Shown here: positions 12,501 to 37,466 of the stretch, in pieces
How positions within the stretch are numbered: position 1 is the first letter of the stretch
Layout: the number at the start of each line of letters is the position of its first letter
NCBI RefSeq assembly: GCF_021018805.1
Contig: NC_086254.1
Span: forward strand, 27,031,300-27,095,299
Direction of reading: 5' to 3'
Origin: Prinia subflava
Taxonomy: Eukaryota > Chordata > Aves > Passeriformes > Cisticolidae
DNA: 64,000 nucleotides
Position numbers and translations under genes: made by a program
Notes under the pieces: model-generated
What the model saw: only the letters and a program-made list of their open reading frames with translations
Databases searched by the model: none
Told to the model about the DNA's origin: nothing

Positions 12501-15500
12501 TCCCATTAAATTAAATGGAGAAGTTTTCTTTGATTCCGTGCGGGATCCTGCATGCTTTATCATCAAGATATTCTTTGCTAAAAGTCATAGTTTGTCATAG
12601 ACATACTTTAAAAAAAGAGAACAGTTGCTCAACCCCTTATTTCCTGTTTATTCATCTCTTTCTGCTGTGAGGCAAAACTGCCCTTTTGAGAATTTACCAA
12701 GCAGCTCTTCAGGGCTGGGCACAGGCACCGCTGGGTCTCAGCCCTGGGGCTCACCCCAGCTCAGCCTCACAGCCTTGGCTTGCTCCTGTCTCCCTGTCCC
12801 TCCAAGGAGCAGCATGGATGGCAGATTTCCAGCATGGACTGGAGAGCTAAAGATGATGTCAGGAGCCACCTTACGTCTTGGTGCCCTGCCCAGGCATTGC
12901 ATTGTCTGCAGTCCCAGCCCTGCCCTCCCTGCTTGGCTAAACAGCAAACAGGACAAGGGGAGAAAATCCCCACTAACACTCTGTCCCTTTGTGGCGTGAT
13001 CCGTGCTTCTCCCCAGCTCCCCCAGGAAGCCCACACACCTTACAACAGCCCCAGGAGGAGTGCACACAGATACAGAGCCAAAAAATGTTCTTAGGTTTGA
13101 AATTCAACCCACACCAAACCCCACTGAACAGACACACTCTTCCTTTTCCTTATTTAAGCAACAAACCCCATTTTTCTGTATTAGCTATATATAACTTTGC
13201 CATCCTCCAAGGTTAAAAATATTATAGGCAAATTCCTGTCTTTGCCTATTTTTAGTTGCTATTGTCCCCTCTGACATGTTGGTGCACATATTGACTTGGA
13301 TGCTCATGGAGCTGGCAGAGGTTCTGCAGGGGTTGTTCAGTAGGAAGTGACCAGGGAAAACAAGCTGTGATGCATTTCTGCATTTTAATTCATTAATTAG
13401 AGCTCAGCCCAAGGGAAACTGGTGTATTTCCTCAAGCACCACTTTATCTTCTCCCTCAGGGACCTTGGTTTTGGAGGGAGAGAGGAGGTGATCGCACTGC
13501 CTGTGTGGGAGCAGCCCTAGACAATGGAGTTTACAAATGAATATTTGCTTTTTGCTACCATAATTTTCTCCTTCCATCAACTCCCACCTCTCTTTGCTCA
13601 ACAATACCTGGTTTGGGGGTGCACTGTGCAAGCAGGCTGTGTTCAACTGAAGCAGCATCAAATTTTTCAGTCCCCAGGGTATTTCTGTTGCACCATCACT
13701 TTCTGGTGAAAATTTTTGTCTAGAATTGCAAGAAGTGCTCTCTCAGTCAGTCAGTGCAGTATGATGCTTCCAACATCAGCTCTTGGTCCCTCTCTGCCTT
13801 TGAAGCACATTTTGAAGCCACTGATGGACAGTGTAAGTGGGGATGTGAGGGACCCTCACAAGCTGTACCAAGCTCCTGCTTGTTTCAGCAGAACCTGAGA
13901 AAATAAGAGTGAAAGTGTCTACCAGCCACTCCAGAAACTCTGCCTGGATAAGCTTGGGAAAACTGGTAACTCTCCATGATTTAACTGTCTTTGTAACATT
14001 GCAGCAACCTCTGAAACACAGAACCAGGCAGCTCCGCCAGCATGAGTCATGAAAACCAGATTTATCCTCACCAGGTCCTGATCCACATTATCCCATCCCC
14101 AGCCACCTCCCTTTCCACAGCTCCAAAGCACCCTGCACCCCACAACTGCTCTCCTTGCCAGACAAATGTCTCCCTGACATTTGCACCCTCTCTCCCATGA
14201 CCAACCCCAGCAAAGTTGGAGTCTGATGCAGAAGGGAAAATATTCCCTTCACTTGACAAACCTACGTGTTAAAATGAAACAGGCTCATGCAGGGAAAAAC
14301 CCCGGCCCTTATCAGTGTGACATTGTGGAGTCTCAGGATCACAATCCAATATTAGTGCCTGATAGAGCCCTGCTGCTGGTGCAGCCCATGCTGGGGGAGA
14401 GGTGGGACCTTGTGAGTGACCTCTGCCAGGCTCACCTGCCTTCAGCCCCCAGCAGCTCCCTCAGACAGGGGATTTGGGACTTTGGGAGGGGAGAAGAAGG
14501 TCTAGGACACTTCCTTCCCTCTCACTGCCCTTGTGCAAAGTGCTCTGCAAGAAGAACAACCCATGGGAATAATCAGGTCTCTCCAAGTCTCCTTCACGCC
14601 CTAAAAGCTTTCCAAATTTACATCAGGAGGGGCTGTGGAGAATGCGGAGAACTCTGTGCTGGGGAGATGAAGAGGAGGCTGGATGCAAATCAGTGCCTCT
14701 CTCCATCAATCCACCTGCCAAATCTGGCCCTTTCCCCCACTCTGAAGGCCACAATCTCATTTGGGTTCTTGCCCTTTATCTTATAATTTCTCAATTACTC
14801 CAGGTTTCAAGGACCTCACCTTTTTGACACCTGAATAATCCATTCAAGGGTAACCTCTGCACTCTGTGCCCACAGTGCAGGTGATGGCAGTCCTTGAATC
14901 AAAGGTTATTGTGTGAATTAGAGTTTGGCCCCTGGTCCTGCTTCTGGATAAGGATATTGGACATCAGGAGGCAGCTTTCCATGGTCACTCTCTTCTCTGA
15001 GCACATCAAGGCTGTGCTGAGGAGAACAGGGCTTGAGGTCATTAAACTCCCACATCCAACTGGGATCCATGAAATTCACCTTGTTCCCTCATCCTGCCAT
15101 CAAATCCCAGCCAACAGGACCCAAAGGGACTCTGAGCCTTTCCTCTTTTTGTAAATAAACGGATATATGTGTCAGAGAATTGTACTTGCATGTGAACCTG
15201 GAAAAGCCCTGTGCCAAATGATGGTTTACAAGCATTAAATCTCTACTGGGAGAGCTGCACTCTAGTCCTTTTGGCACCCTGGCATCCCCCAAGCCTCCCC
15301 CAAACCCCTGCCTGTAGCTGTCAGAGCCAAACTGGCCACATGTGCCCGTTAATATTTATATTTCTCTAATCACTCTGGCTCAAGGAAGGACATTTAACAT
15401 GTCAATCATAATCCCATTACTGCAGCAATTCATTAGTGCAGTGGAATGAGATCCTGAGAGAAATTCTCTTGAAGGAAAGGGGTGGAGGAACAGGCTGGGG

Positions 15501-18500
15501 AGTCTGCAAGGTTAATTCCCTGGGGAATTGCTTTATTTTTTTAATTCAGTGCAAATTCAATCATGTTTGGCAGCTATTTTAAGGAAAAAAACAATTACCT
15601 CAGGTGCTAAGACACCGTGGAGATAAGGATGACTTGGGGCTGGTCTGAGTTATATCCTTAAATACAAACCAGATTAAAGTTGTTCCAAACCAGGGGCAGG
15701 AGAAAAAAGACAACCAATGGCACTGCTCACACAGGCAGCCACACACCACCTCCCCCAGTGGTGAGATCTAAACTAATATTAAAAGTTAGTGTGACTGTGG
15801 TTTAGATGATGCTAGAAAACCCTTTTTTCCTTTATTTTCCACACTGTACTAGATAATTCCATCAAAACAGCAGCCCAGGCAGCAGCCCTGCTTATTTGCA
15901 CCCCACACAGATCAGTGGGATGCACAAGAGCTCCTGAGAGCCCAACATTTGTCCCTGGCCCAGGCTCCAGCAGCTGCTGAGAGCATCCATTTATAACAGA
16001 GACAGTGGAGATCCCTCTCAGCACTACAGAAAGGCTCTTTACGTCATAAATTGTATTTAAAGACTCTTTCAAGGAGACAAGCAAATTTAAGAGGGCAGTT
16101 AGCTCCTGGCACTTAGATGCATAACTTTATTTGAGTATTCAATTTCCTCCTTCATTCATAAAGTAAACAATCTGAGCTATCTGAAAGTGACTGTATACTC
16201 CTGCAGTGTTTTCTTAAAAGAGTCAATAGGAGCAAGGCGACGTAAAATGCTTCAGAGAGCATGACACAGGAAAACACCAGCCTTTAAATTATACACATTC
16301 AGGAAACGGTTGAATTCAGCATTTTAGATGGAAAGGTAAAATGTTTGTGCTGAATTGTATTAAATCTTTCACCAGTAAATCCTGTAGGAAGCAGAACATT
16401 TGAAGGAACCTACTTATTCCCAGTGTCTAGGAAAGACTCCCAGAGTTTCAGAGGAAAACGTCCATTAATCTCACTGGACAAGTGCAATCTAATAAAAGCT
16501 GTTGTTAAGTTAAGGCAACTTGGTTAAGTGTTTTCCAAATTTAGTTCATTCCCCCACATCCCCCCAAAATCCCCTTTTTTTTTGTCTGAAATGGAGCAGC
16601 TTTGTGGCTTTTCAGCCTGAAATGACCTTTTTTAGGAAGATTTTGCCAGCCTTTGGAGAACCACAGCTGGGAGCTGGCAGGGGTGGCCAGGACTCCTCAA
16701 CATCAGCTCAACTCCACCCTAGGATGGGTTTGTAGATCCTGGTCCCTCAGCAGGACAAACCCACTGTCCCCTAGCAGTGGTTTCACTTCTCAAACACAAT
16801 CCAAACTTTGTTATATGGATTGGTTTTACCCCAATTCCACAACAAAATCTAGAGCAAAGAAACCAGGGCCATTTCTGCCACTGAGGTCATGCTTGACCTT
16901 TTTCAGGTCACTTTGCCTCATGACATCCCAGCTCCAGTCACTGAGGAAATGTGGATGTGACAGATGAATTCCAACATGAAGACGACAATAGAAAGTGCCC
17001 TCATAACTACAGGGTTAAAAATGGGGAGCCAGGCTTGAAAGTCTGATAGAGTTTAACCATTTTACCTCTGTTTGACCAAAAATCTCACTGAGGAAAGGAA
17101 GGAAATCAACTGACAAGAAGGCAGCATGTTCACAGCCTCTTTCCAAATTGGAACTAATTAGAATTCAAATTAGAATTAATAATTTCAGTGGAGCACTGAA
17201 AATGCACAGCTATACCTTTTCAAAAGGAATTTAGCACTTCTGGAGTCTGGAGTGTCTGATGATCCAAAGCATTGAAATTTGTGAGTTTCCCAATGGTCAG
17301 TTCAGCCTTGGCTGGGAAGGGAAATTCTCAGCTTTCTTACAAAACAAACTAAAAGCAAAACAAACCACTTTTCCTGGTGAGACTTTCATTCAATTCTGCA
17401 GACTCAGGAAGCTCCTGAGATAAGCCTCCACTCCAAGGAGAGGCTCCACACTGAAGCCTGGACCTAAGCTGGCAATTAGCAGGAGCAGAACATGCTTAAT
17501 GAATTACCACGTTTGGGCAGCCTGACTCAGGAGGGAAAAATAACCCAAACCTTTGCCTTGTGTTTTCTGCAGACCAATTGTGCACTTCAATAAAAGGCAT
17601 CAGTGATAACGAAAAGCATGTCAGTCTCCCAAGAAACCTCCTGAGGAAGTCCCCAGATTTCCTGCTTCTAAAAGTTTGCTGAGAAATCACAGCAATTTCT
17701 CCCTGACTTTTTTCTTTTCTCCTAGTTTTGGGTTTCAGTGAGACATTCAGAAGCACTTAAATACTGAGTTTAAAAAACCTTATAAACCTCAGATCAGATT
17801 CTGGTTTTGTTTGGATTTGTTTTCTGATTAAGAGGTAAGTAGATTTCTATTTTATCCAAACCAATTTGCCATGAATTAGGGACTGATCTTTAGCCAGTTG
17901 CTCTTTGAAAAATCAAAAAGAAATTTAATTACAGGAGTGGAAGCCAGCTATTTTAGAAATTGTGGATGCTATTGTGGTTTTATTTTTGGCTTTTGCCTCT
18001 TGCAAGTGGAAGAGGGTTTTGTTGCCATTTATCCAGGCTGCCTTTAAAAACCAAAAGCAGCTCCATCTCCTGTGACCTCGCACAGCTTTCTCCAGATGTG
18101 TCTGATTTTGTGGTTGTGTTCCAAGCCTCATTGACACCACTGTGGCCAAAATGATTGGTGAGGCACCCACCAAGCCACAAAGGCAAAGCAAGCCAAGAGA
18201 AGAGAAGAGGTATCGACATTTCAGAGCAACCACGAGCTTCAAAAAGTTTAAGAAATTTATGTGTGAGCACAGAGACCTTCTGAAACCTGGAGCTGCTGAG
18301 GAGAAGGTGCCAACATCTCATGGCAGCTCGTGATGTGTCCAGTCTGTCCCAAAATGGTGTAAAGCAGTGCTTTATAAAACTCCTGCTTGCATTTTAGTTT
18401 AGACTATCTAAAATTTCCAGGGGTAAGAGATAAGGGCAGGTCCAGCACCCACAAGCTCCCCAGGGTGCTCCTGCTCTCCCAGCTTTGTGACTTTGAGGTG

Positions 18501-19430
18501 ATGGGGCAGGGGTGGCTCTTCTCTCCCCAGGTTTGGTGCCATTGACAGCACAAAGGTGTCACTGTCCCTGAAACTGGAGTGCCCAGGGTGCCCCACACAG
18601 CAGGGAAAGGGGGGAACATGGGGACACAGTTCTGCATCCTTGTCAAGAGGTGAGGGCGAGCAGCAATGTCAGAGCCAGTGACCTCAGAGCACAGCCCGTC
18701 CGACAAGGAGCACTGTTATTAAAACTGTCTGCTCAGAAATGAGCTACCCATTATTAATATTTTAAATTGCTAAATCCTTTCTAGCCGTGTGTTAATACGA
18801 GGCAAAGCTGCATGATTTAAAAGCAAAGCTCAAGCCACTGTCAATCACTCCTGGGCGTGCAGCAAAGCCTGCTGCAGGAATACTGATGAGACCAACTTTC
18901 CTTCTGGGAGAGATGATTCTGGAATGGCTTTGCTGGGTCCTCAGCCTCCTTCCAGAGAAAGGGAGGGATCTTTCATGTATAGGGACTGTCCTGTGACCCA
19001 CAGACACTGCATTCACCCCGAATGCAGAGCACAGGCAAAGCTGGCACACCAGGCTCGTGCTCACAAACCCTTTTCTGTGGATGGATTTAGGAGCAAGCTC
19101 TGCAGTGAAACCAGGAGAGAAACACACTCAGGAATGATGTCCCTTTACTGTTTGTTTTTTATCATGTGCTTTCCACAGACTCCCATAGAACTCCAAGGTC
19201 CTCCTGGCATCTCAAGGAAGGGTTTTCTCTGGGGGCAAGAGTGATTTTAGGCATGAACTGAAGAAATCCACGCTGAAGACAGAAAGTTCTGTGTTGCTGT
19301 TGGCTGGGATGAATGTGGATATGGAGGAATGACAGCCTGTATTTATCACTCTTTCCTCCTGAAGGAAGGTGATGGCAACAAGTTCAGCTACACCTGGGAG
19401 CCAACTCAATCCCAAATCTTGGCTTGTTGT
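6581..19430. other. intergenic DNA 3' of GATA5, middle part
   Basis: About 13 kb of ordinary unique sequence. The open frames are short, lack family motifs and do not form phase-compatible exon chains. There is a small CA run near 7122-7133. No transposon, RNA gene or long repeat was recognised. Confidence 0.6.
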
Positions 19431-22400
19431 TATATCTACATTATTTAATAAGAAATATATATATATTATATCCATGATGACCTAATATGTTAAAAATGCT
19501 TTAGGACAGCAGAAAAGCCAGCTTAAAATGCTTCCAAAGCCAATCCCATGGAGTGAGGCTCAAACACCACCCTCACTCCTGACTCACCATGAGCTATCAC
19601 CTTCCCTGCAAGCTCCCTGCTCCTGTTTGGTGCTGTGGCATTATTAATGAGGGAGGAAAGATGTCAAGGTCAGGCTCAGGAGTGGCAGCCACCCTGCAGT
19701 CCCCATGCAGTGCTGGCCGTGCCAGTGACAGAGCACCCACAGCATGGGGAACGTGCTCCCACAAAGCAAACAAAGGTGGATCTGAACCAAGTGCCTCCCC
19801 AAAAGGCCACTTGCTGGTGCCCTTTGAGCAGCAGCAGCAGCTTCCCCGTTGAGCATTGGTGCTGCAGGTCCCTGCAGACACACACGGAGTGTCTCTACAG
19901 CCTCCAGGGTAAATGATTAACACCCACTCCACCTTGGCTCACCTTAGTCCTGCTCATACACGAGGGGTGGGGTCTCCAGCAGTGTTTCCCAAGCCCCTGG
20001 CTGAGGCCACAGCACTAAAGGTAGCTTGAGCACCCCCCAGCCAGGTGTCACAGTGGGCTCCTGGGGCTAAATTCCCATCATTTCCATTCATTCAATGGAC
20101 TGTTCTTTATTGCAGGCAAGGAGTGAGCAGGTGGGAGGAATGATACCAACACCTGCAATAACAGTGACACGAGGGCCCTGCTCCACGTCCTGTCTGTGCC
20201 CACTTCTCTTTTCCTCCCAACAGTCTCTCAGGTGGCCCCACAGAAGGGTCATTCCCATGCCTTTCCCTAGGGAAGGGAAATGTGAGCACAGGTGAAGCTG
20301 GAGCAAGGGCTGGAAGTTTCCACCAGTGTTTGCTTGGAGGCATTTGCTCGGTTTGGAGGAAAAAAAAACCATGAGAAGCATCTTTGTTGCTTTCTATCCA
20401 GCTTTTCCCCCCACGTGTGCTTATTTGCACTCATTCTCAACACGAGGGCTTCCAAAGCTTTCCCAGGCATAAAACAATTAATTTTGCACCCAAACCAAGA
20501 CAGAATCTTCTACTTAAATGATAAAACTTTCCTACTTCCTCCTGTTTTCTTCTAGGTCATCAGGAAATGCAAACAGCATCCCCTTTATGAGGTTAATTGT
20601 CTCTGTTGGAGAGTTGCTGAGCAGTATTACTTTGCACCAGCTGAGAAATTGGCCCTGGAAGAAGCTCAGCCTCCAACATTTTCAAATAGCACAATGGTCA
20701 AGGTCTGCTGTTGGCCACATCTAACACTGTGTAGAAATGCTTGCTATAAAATCTAGAAATTCCAACATTAAGGCATTTCCTAATGATGTTAAGGAGAGCC
20801 TGCAACAACAGGGCAAAGGCTGGTGCACCCCAGCAGTCCCAGGGCACTAGAAAGCTGTAGGTGAAGATGTTTTTTGACAAGTTTGACCATAAAAACTGTC
20901 GAAAAATTCTGCCCCTAACACCTGCTGTATCCCTGACTTGTTACCTGTGGTGGTGCTCTTGGGCAGAAGTTTTATTGGAACATGGGATTGGTGTTTTTCA
21001 GAGGAGACAGCTGGGTGAGCAAAAACTCCCTTTAACAAGAGCCTTTCTGGAATGTGCTGCTCAACAAGCTTCCCTTTGAGGAGGAACTTCTTTGAAATAA
21101 AACCACTTTGCAGAAGGTGTTACTGCTCCTCATTAAGTGTATTCTATGTAAATTTGATACTGAACAGAAGAAATTCTTGGAGACATCACCTCCTACCAAC
21201 CCCTGGTCACAAATCTTTCCCCAGGAAGGACCACCTGATGTGATGAAAGGACTGGTGTTATTTGTTTTCTTCTTCTATGCATACAATGGTGAGATTGAAT
21301 ATTCAGCTCTGCTTTAGCTGCTGCACGAGTAAATAGCCTGGATATTTAATTACTGCAGCACATTGACCTGGAAAGCAACAGTGAGTTTTTTTCCTGGCTG
21401 GCACACCACACCAACTTGGCAAAAAGCATTGGAGAGGAGCAATGAAGCAGTGGACAGAGACTGGGAAGGAGCACTGAATTTGCCTCTGTGGATCACCAAT
21501 CACTTCCAGAGAGATTAAAAACCAGCAACAGAGCCCTACACCCCTAGAGCACCGCTGTACCTTCCCCCTTCTTTCCAGAAAAAATCTCTTGGATCCACGC
21601 AATGCTTCACAGACTTTTCAACCACAGGACCAAGGAAAGGAAGTGTGATTCCCCCACCCCTTATAACCACAGTGGGTGTTTCCCCAGCTGCCACAAACCA
21701 GCCAAACCAGTGACTTGGTGCACAGCTTCTCCTGGGGGCTCTGTGTCCCCAGGGCTTGTGCAAGGCACACTCCAACCCCTCTGGCAGCTGGGTGGTGTCT
21801 GCAGCTGAGGCAGAGCCCAGGAGGCAGCTGAGCTGCCACACAAGTTGTGCTGAGCATTTCTGTGTGCAGCACAGCAAAAATGATGGTTCTGTGCTCCAGC
21901 ATAAGTGACACCCCATTAGAGAGTCTGGGGCTTTGGGGGTCCAGCAGACATGAAACCACAACTTTCCATTTTCCATGCAGAAACTCAAATTAAACAAACT
22001 TTTTTTTTTTTTTTTAAGCAACTGCTTGGGTGAGCAATGATTTTATTGTGCTATTAATATGACCATAAACAAGAGCAACATGTGTTTATAGGCTCAAGTG
22101 CTTCATTACTCGCTCGCTGACTTGGTAGAAATCACCGTGGCATCAGTTTAAAGTGCAAAATGGAGCAAATCATTGTAGCCATGTTGTAAAATCATCTGGG
22201 CAGGCAACCTTTGAACAAAGGCAATTGATGGTTCCGAGGCAGCTGTACAACTGCAGTAAACAGAATAGTTGTCCACAAGCCACCAGACTTGCAGGAGAGC
22301 AAATACACCCCACGCCTTGGAAGGGGAGGGAGCACCAAGGGGGCTGAGAAAGGTTTGGAGAAGAGAAGTGAAGGTTGTTCTCTGAAGGTGACAGAGCTGC

Positions 22401-24600
22401 TGTTGGCACAGAGGGTGGGCAGGGTCCAAGCTGGCTGGAGCTGGGAGGGCTGGGACAGTGCCTGCTGTGGGGGGAGCCCCTATCCTGGTCTGGTTCTCCC
22501 ACATCTCAGTCTTGTGTCTCATCTCCTCCAACCCTGCCACCCCAAACATTCAAATTTCTGTGACAAACCTGTGTGGGCTGAGCTGGGCTGTGCCACCAGG
22601 AGGCTGTAGGAGCAGGATTGAGGATGCAGCATGAGCTGGGAAGATCTAAACTTTCCCATGGTTTTTGTTCACACCTTTTGGGGCAAATGCTCCTCTTTGC
22701 CATGAAATGGGGGTACAAAGGGACATGGACACCCTAGGGAAGGACTTCAAAGTTGCAGCTGGGGGAGGAATGGCTAAATATTGCCCAGATCCCCCTGGAT
22801 GTGGGCCTGCAAGCCTGGGACCTGCACAGGGGTGCTGGCTTCTCTGTGGGTGCAAAGACCTGGAGGGAAGGAATGTCCTCTGCCCCACAGGGCTGGGCAG
22901 ACACATTGCCATGAGGAGACCAAAGGACAGGAGTCTGCAGGAATGCCTCCTGCCTTGGAAGTGGGGGTTAAAGATTAGAAAACACCCCCAAGAAGTGAAA
23001 AACTGACACTGTGGATGATGTCACCCAGTGAGGGCAGGGAGTGAGCAGGAAGGAAAAATTACACATGTCCCAGTTGTTTCACTTCTTGTCCCTCTGCCCC
23101 GTTTCGTCTGTCACCAGCCCCCGGAGCATCCTGACTCTCGGCCGACGGTTACCAACAGGCAATAAATAAAACCTCTGGAGCCACTGGTGTCAACATCTTG
23201 GCATTGTTTAGGTCTCGTTGTTTGCCTTTAAAATAACTCTCCTCCTCGGGGTCATGCAGATGAAAAAGCGAGGACCCCCTGCCACCATCCATAGAAATCA
23301 TCTTGCCATGACTTGTGCTGCCTTTTTTAAATTTTTTTGCCTGCAAAGTTTGGGGTTTGGGGAACTGCCCAGCAGCACTGCTCAGGGCTTTGCTGCCTCT
23401 TGCCAGCCTGTGCCTTGACACGTCACCTCGGGCCACATCACCCATTTCCCTGATGCCAGAGGCACACTTTGGGCTGGGTTTGGGATGCTGTGCCCCGCCA
23501 GGCTGCTGCCTTATCTCTTGCCTGGCTGTGCCTGGCTCTGCTGTGGATGTTGGCTGGCCAGAGAGTGGAAAAACAAACGGTGGAGATGTGGATCCATGGT
23601 CAGAGCCTGGCCCTGCAAACATGGTGTGCCAGTGCCGGGCCTGGCGCTGGAGGGATGCCATTCCATGACAGCCTTTGCCCTGGCACTGGAGCTTGGGTTC
23701 ATGCAGGCTGCTAGTGAAGCTCTAGAGGCACAAGAAGTGCTCCTCCAAAGACAGTTTTCATCCATGGGCTTTGATAAAAGGGTGTCTTGCACCCCCACCA
23801 TGGCTGCACAGACCAGCCCCTGCAGGGCACCAGTGCTCCCCAGTGCCTGGAGCATCTCCTTTCCTCCAGCAAGGGTTGCATGGTGGAAAGCACCATCCTC
23901 CATCTCAGCTGAGTTGTGACTTGATGTCAGATTCACTCTCCCTGATGCTCTTTAGCTTGTTGTTTATAATAAAAATCAAGCGATCCATCTCTTCTGACAA
24001 GAGGAAGAGTTGCTCCAGGAAGCCCTGGACAGGTCAACTTCTATATTAAGGAACTATTACTTGACAGTTTCCTGGCCATGAATAGCCATACAGCGAGGCT
24101 GGGGATTTTATTTAGAAATAGAAAATAAAGTAGGCCATAAGTAACTTCATGACCTTGCTCCCCCCTCATTTCCCACCCATCTCTCCTCTTCAGTAGGGTC
24201 CATCCCTCATCCCCAAGTTCCTTGGGACTTACAGGACCCTCATTTCCCACTTCTGAGATGCTGCAGAAACATGCTGCTGCCAGCTTTTGGAATTGTGGTG
24301 TGGGTTTTGCATCACTGAAGATTTTTTGCTACAACTCGGCTCCAAGAATTTTTTTTCTACCTGGCCTTCATTAAAATAATTTAAAAGCAATCTGCTCTAC
24401 ATGGCTGAAAGCTGGAAATCTTCCACTCAAAACATCCCCAAAACTGGATTCAAGCAATTACACCTCCAACACACCCCTTATTTTTCAGTCCTTTAAGCCT
24501 TTCTTTTAAGTTTTGGAGGACTAACTTCTGATTTTCTAGTGCTCAGACTTGGCAACATCGAAACCAATCAGGAAATACAAAAGAAAAACCCAGCATTTTA
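19431..24600. other. intergenic DNA 3' of GATA5, proximal part
   Basis: Unique sequence with a short AT repeat (19450-19470), a T16 run (about 22001-22016) and CpG-bearing patches near 22100-22220 and 23100-23260 that look more constrained than their surroundings. No exon was recognised. It ends near the last possible GATA5 polyadenylation signals. Confidence 0.55.
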
Positions 24601-24931
24601 GTATTCTTTTATTTTTGGGAGGTTTTGACCATTTTTGTCATGTCCTTTGCCTAAAATAATAATAAGAACCTCTTTGTTTGGAGCTGGAAAGGGAAGAGCA
24701 GCGTGTTTATTTAATGTATGACTCATCAGCTCAGTGTTGATATGCAAAATGCTTCAGAAGCTAACACTCTATAGAGATGATCGTTTTTAATATAAAACAG
24801 TAAATGTTTAAAACAACCATTCTTTTTTTTCTTCCTCTTTTCTTCCTGTTGTGGCCAATAAAACATAAGGCAGGCCACGTAGCTTACATTTTAATAAAAT
24901 TAAGTTATTTGGTGCCACGTTTTTACAGTCT

Positions 24932-24937
24932 TTTATT
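24932..24937 (-). terminator. GATA5: candidate GATA5 polyadenylation signal AATAAA
   Basis: TTTATT on the plus strand reads AATAAA on the minus strand, about 410 nt after the stop. It is the first canonical hexamer downstream. Alternatives lie at 24706-24711 and 24608-24613. Confidence 0.45.
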
Positions 24938-25280
24938 GGAAAGTGGAGTAAATTGCACACAGTGGAGTCATAGGAGGGAGAAATCACTGCGAATAAACAT
25001 AGATTCTGGGATGCACTTATTTGCTGGTTTCATCTCAGAGGAGGAAGGCTTTCCCCAGGAAAACAGAGGCAGCCCTGGGGTCCCGGCCTTGGGGAGGCAG
25101 TCCTGGGTCTCTCTGGGGAAGGATGAGCTTTTTGGGGACCTGGTGCCACAGTGGGGTCATCCCAGCCCCATCCAGCTGGCGTTTTCCACGGGCATCCTCC
25201 AAGAGAAACCTGTCCTGTGGCTGCAGCTGACCCGCGCGGTCAGGGGCGCTGGGGCACCTCATCCTCCTGCCCGTCAGCCA

Positions 25281-25310
25281 GCCAAAAACAGCCAAAAACA
25301 GCCAAAAACA
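25281..25310 (-). repeat. 10-bp x3 tandem repeat in GATA5 3'UTR
   Basis: The plus strand reads GCCAAAAACA three times without change. In the transcript this gives three U-runs (TGTTTTTGGC). It lies just after the stop codon. Confidence 0.85.
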
Positions 25311-25345
25311 TTGGTCCCGAGGCTTTCTGCTGGGGGCTGGGGGTC

Positions 25346-36702
<11,357 letters not shown>

Positions 36703-36758
36703 GTTCCGTCCTCGGCGGCGGCGGCTGCTCAGGGCCCGAGGGGCTCACTCAGAGGAAC

Positions 36759-37402
36759 CTGGAGGGAGAACCGAGAGCAGCGGGCTGAGACCCCGCACAC
36801 ACCGGGCACCCGACGGCCTTTCCCCCGCTGAAAAAAGCCTCTTCCCTGCCTCGAGCAGGAGCTGAAATTTGTAAATTTTTCCCCCCTTTGTTCTGTTTTC
36901 CTTTAAACTTTCCTCTGAGCCGCGGCGAGAATTAACCTCCTTCGAAAGGGCAGCGACCGCTCCGGCACCTTCCCCTTCCCCTTCCCCGCCGCCCGCCTGG
37001 GCACCTCCAACGAGCCGGAAAAACACTCCGACAATTAATAATTTTTTCCTCAATAGTATTTCCCTTTTCGTGCTTTTATTTTTTTTTTCCTTTTTCTTTC
37101 TTTCTTTTTTTTTTTTCTTCTTCCCAAACCCAGGGCCTGGAGCGCAGCTCGGGGCCTTGTAGGCGAGGACGCGGCCGGCTGCGGCCCCTCGGGCTCCCTG
37201 CGGGAGCTGGGTCCAGGCGGATCTGGGCAGAGATCCAGGACCGGGAGCATCCCCGGTGTCCCCCAGCCACCAGCGCTGCCGCTTTCCTGTTAAAAAGGGC
37301 AGTAACCCTCGGGGAGGCCTCTCCGTGCGGACGGAGGGCTGCAGCCGCCGAAGCCCGCAGGAGCATCCCGCCCCGGCCCGCTCCTCCCGCACAGGTACTC
37401 AC
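36759..37402 (-). other. GATA5: GATA5 intron 1
   Basis: A 644-bp intron in the 5'UTR, from donor GTGAGT to acceptor CTCCCTCCAG. It has an internal pyrimidine/purine tract (37078-37122) and a short AT-rich island inside CpG-rich DNA. Confidence 0.6.
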
Positions 37403-37466
37403 ATGGCAGCTTGACGGGAGCGGAGCCGGGCATGGCCGTGGGGGCATGGAACTGTGCTCAGACCAT
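37403..37466 (-). other. GATA5: GATA5 non-coding exon 1 (5' end unknown)
   Basis: A strong donor, GTGAGT, begins at 37402 on the minus strand and pairs in position with the acceptor before exon 2 at 36759. GATA4/5/6 genes normally have an untranslated first exon, so this is the likely one. The transcription start cannot be read from sequence; 37466 is only a working limit that includes all nearby upstream ATGs. Spliced to exon 2, the leader would contain up to four short upstream reading frames. Confidence 0.6.

Larger units (their letters stand above)
24915..25345 (-). other. GATA5: GATA5 3' untranslated region (estimated)
   Basis: This region follows the TAG stop. The first minus-strand AATAAA is at 24932-24937, giving a 3'UTR of roughly 430 nt. 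About 35 nt after the stop a decamer is present three times in tandem (25281-25310). Later AATAAA signals at 24706-24711 and 24608-24613 could give longer forms. The extent is inferred from signals only. Confidence 0.5.
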
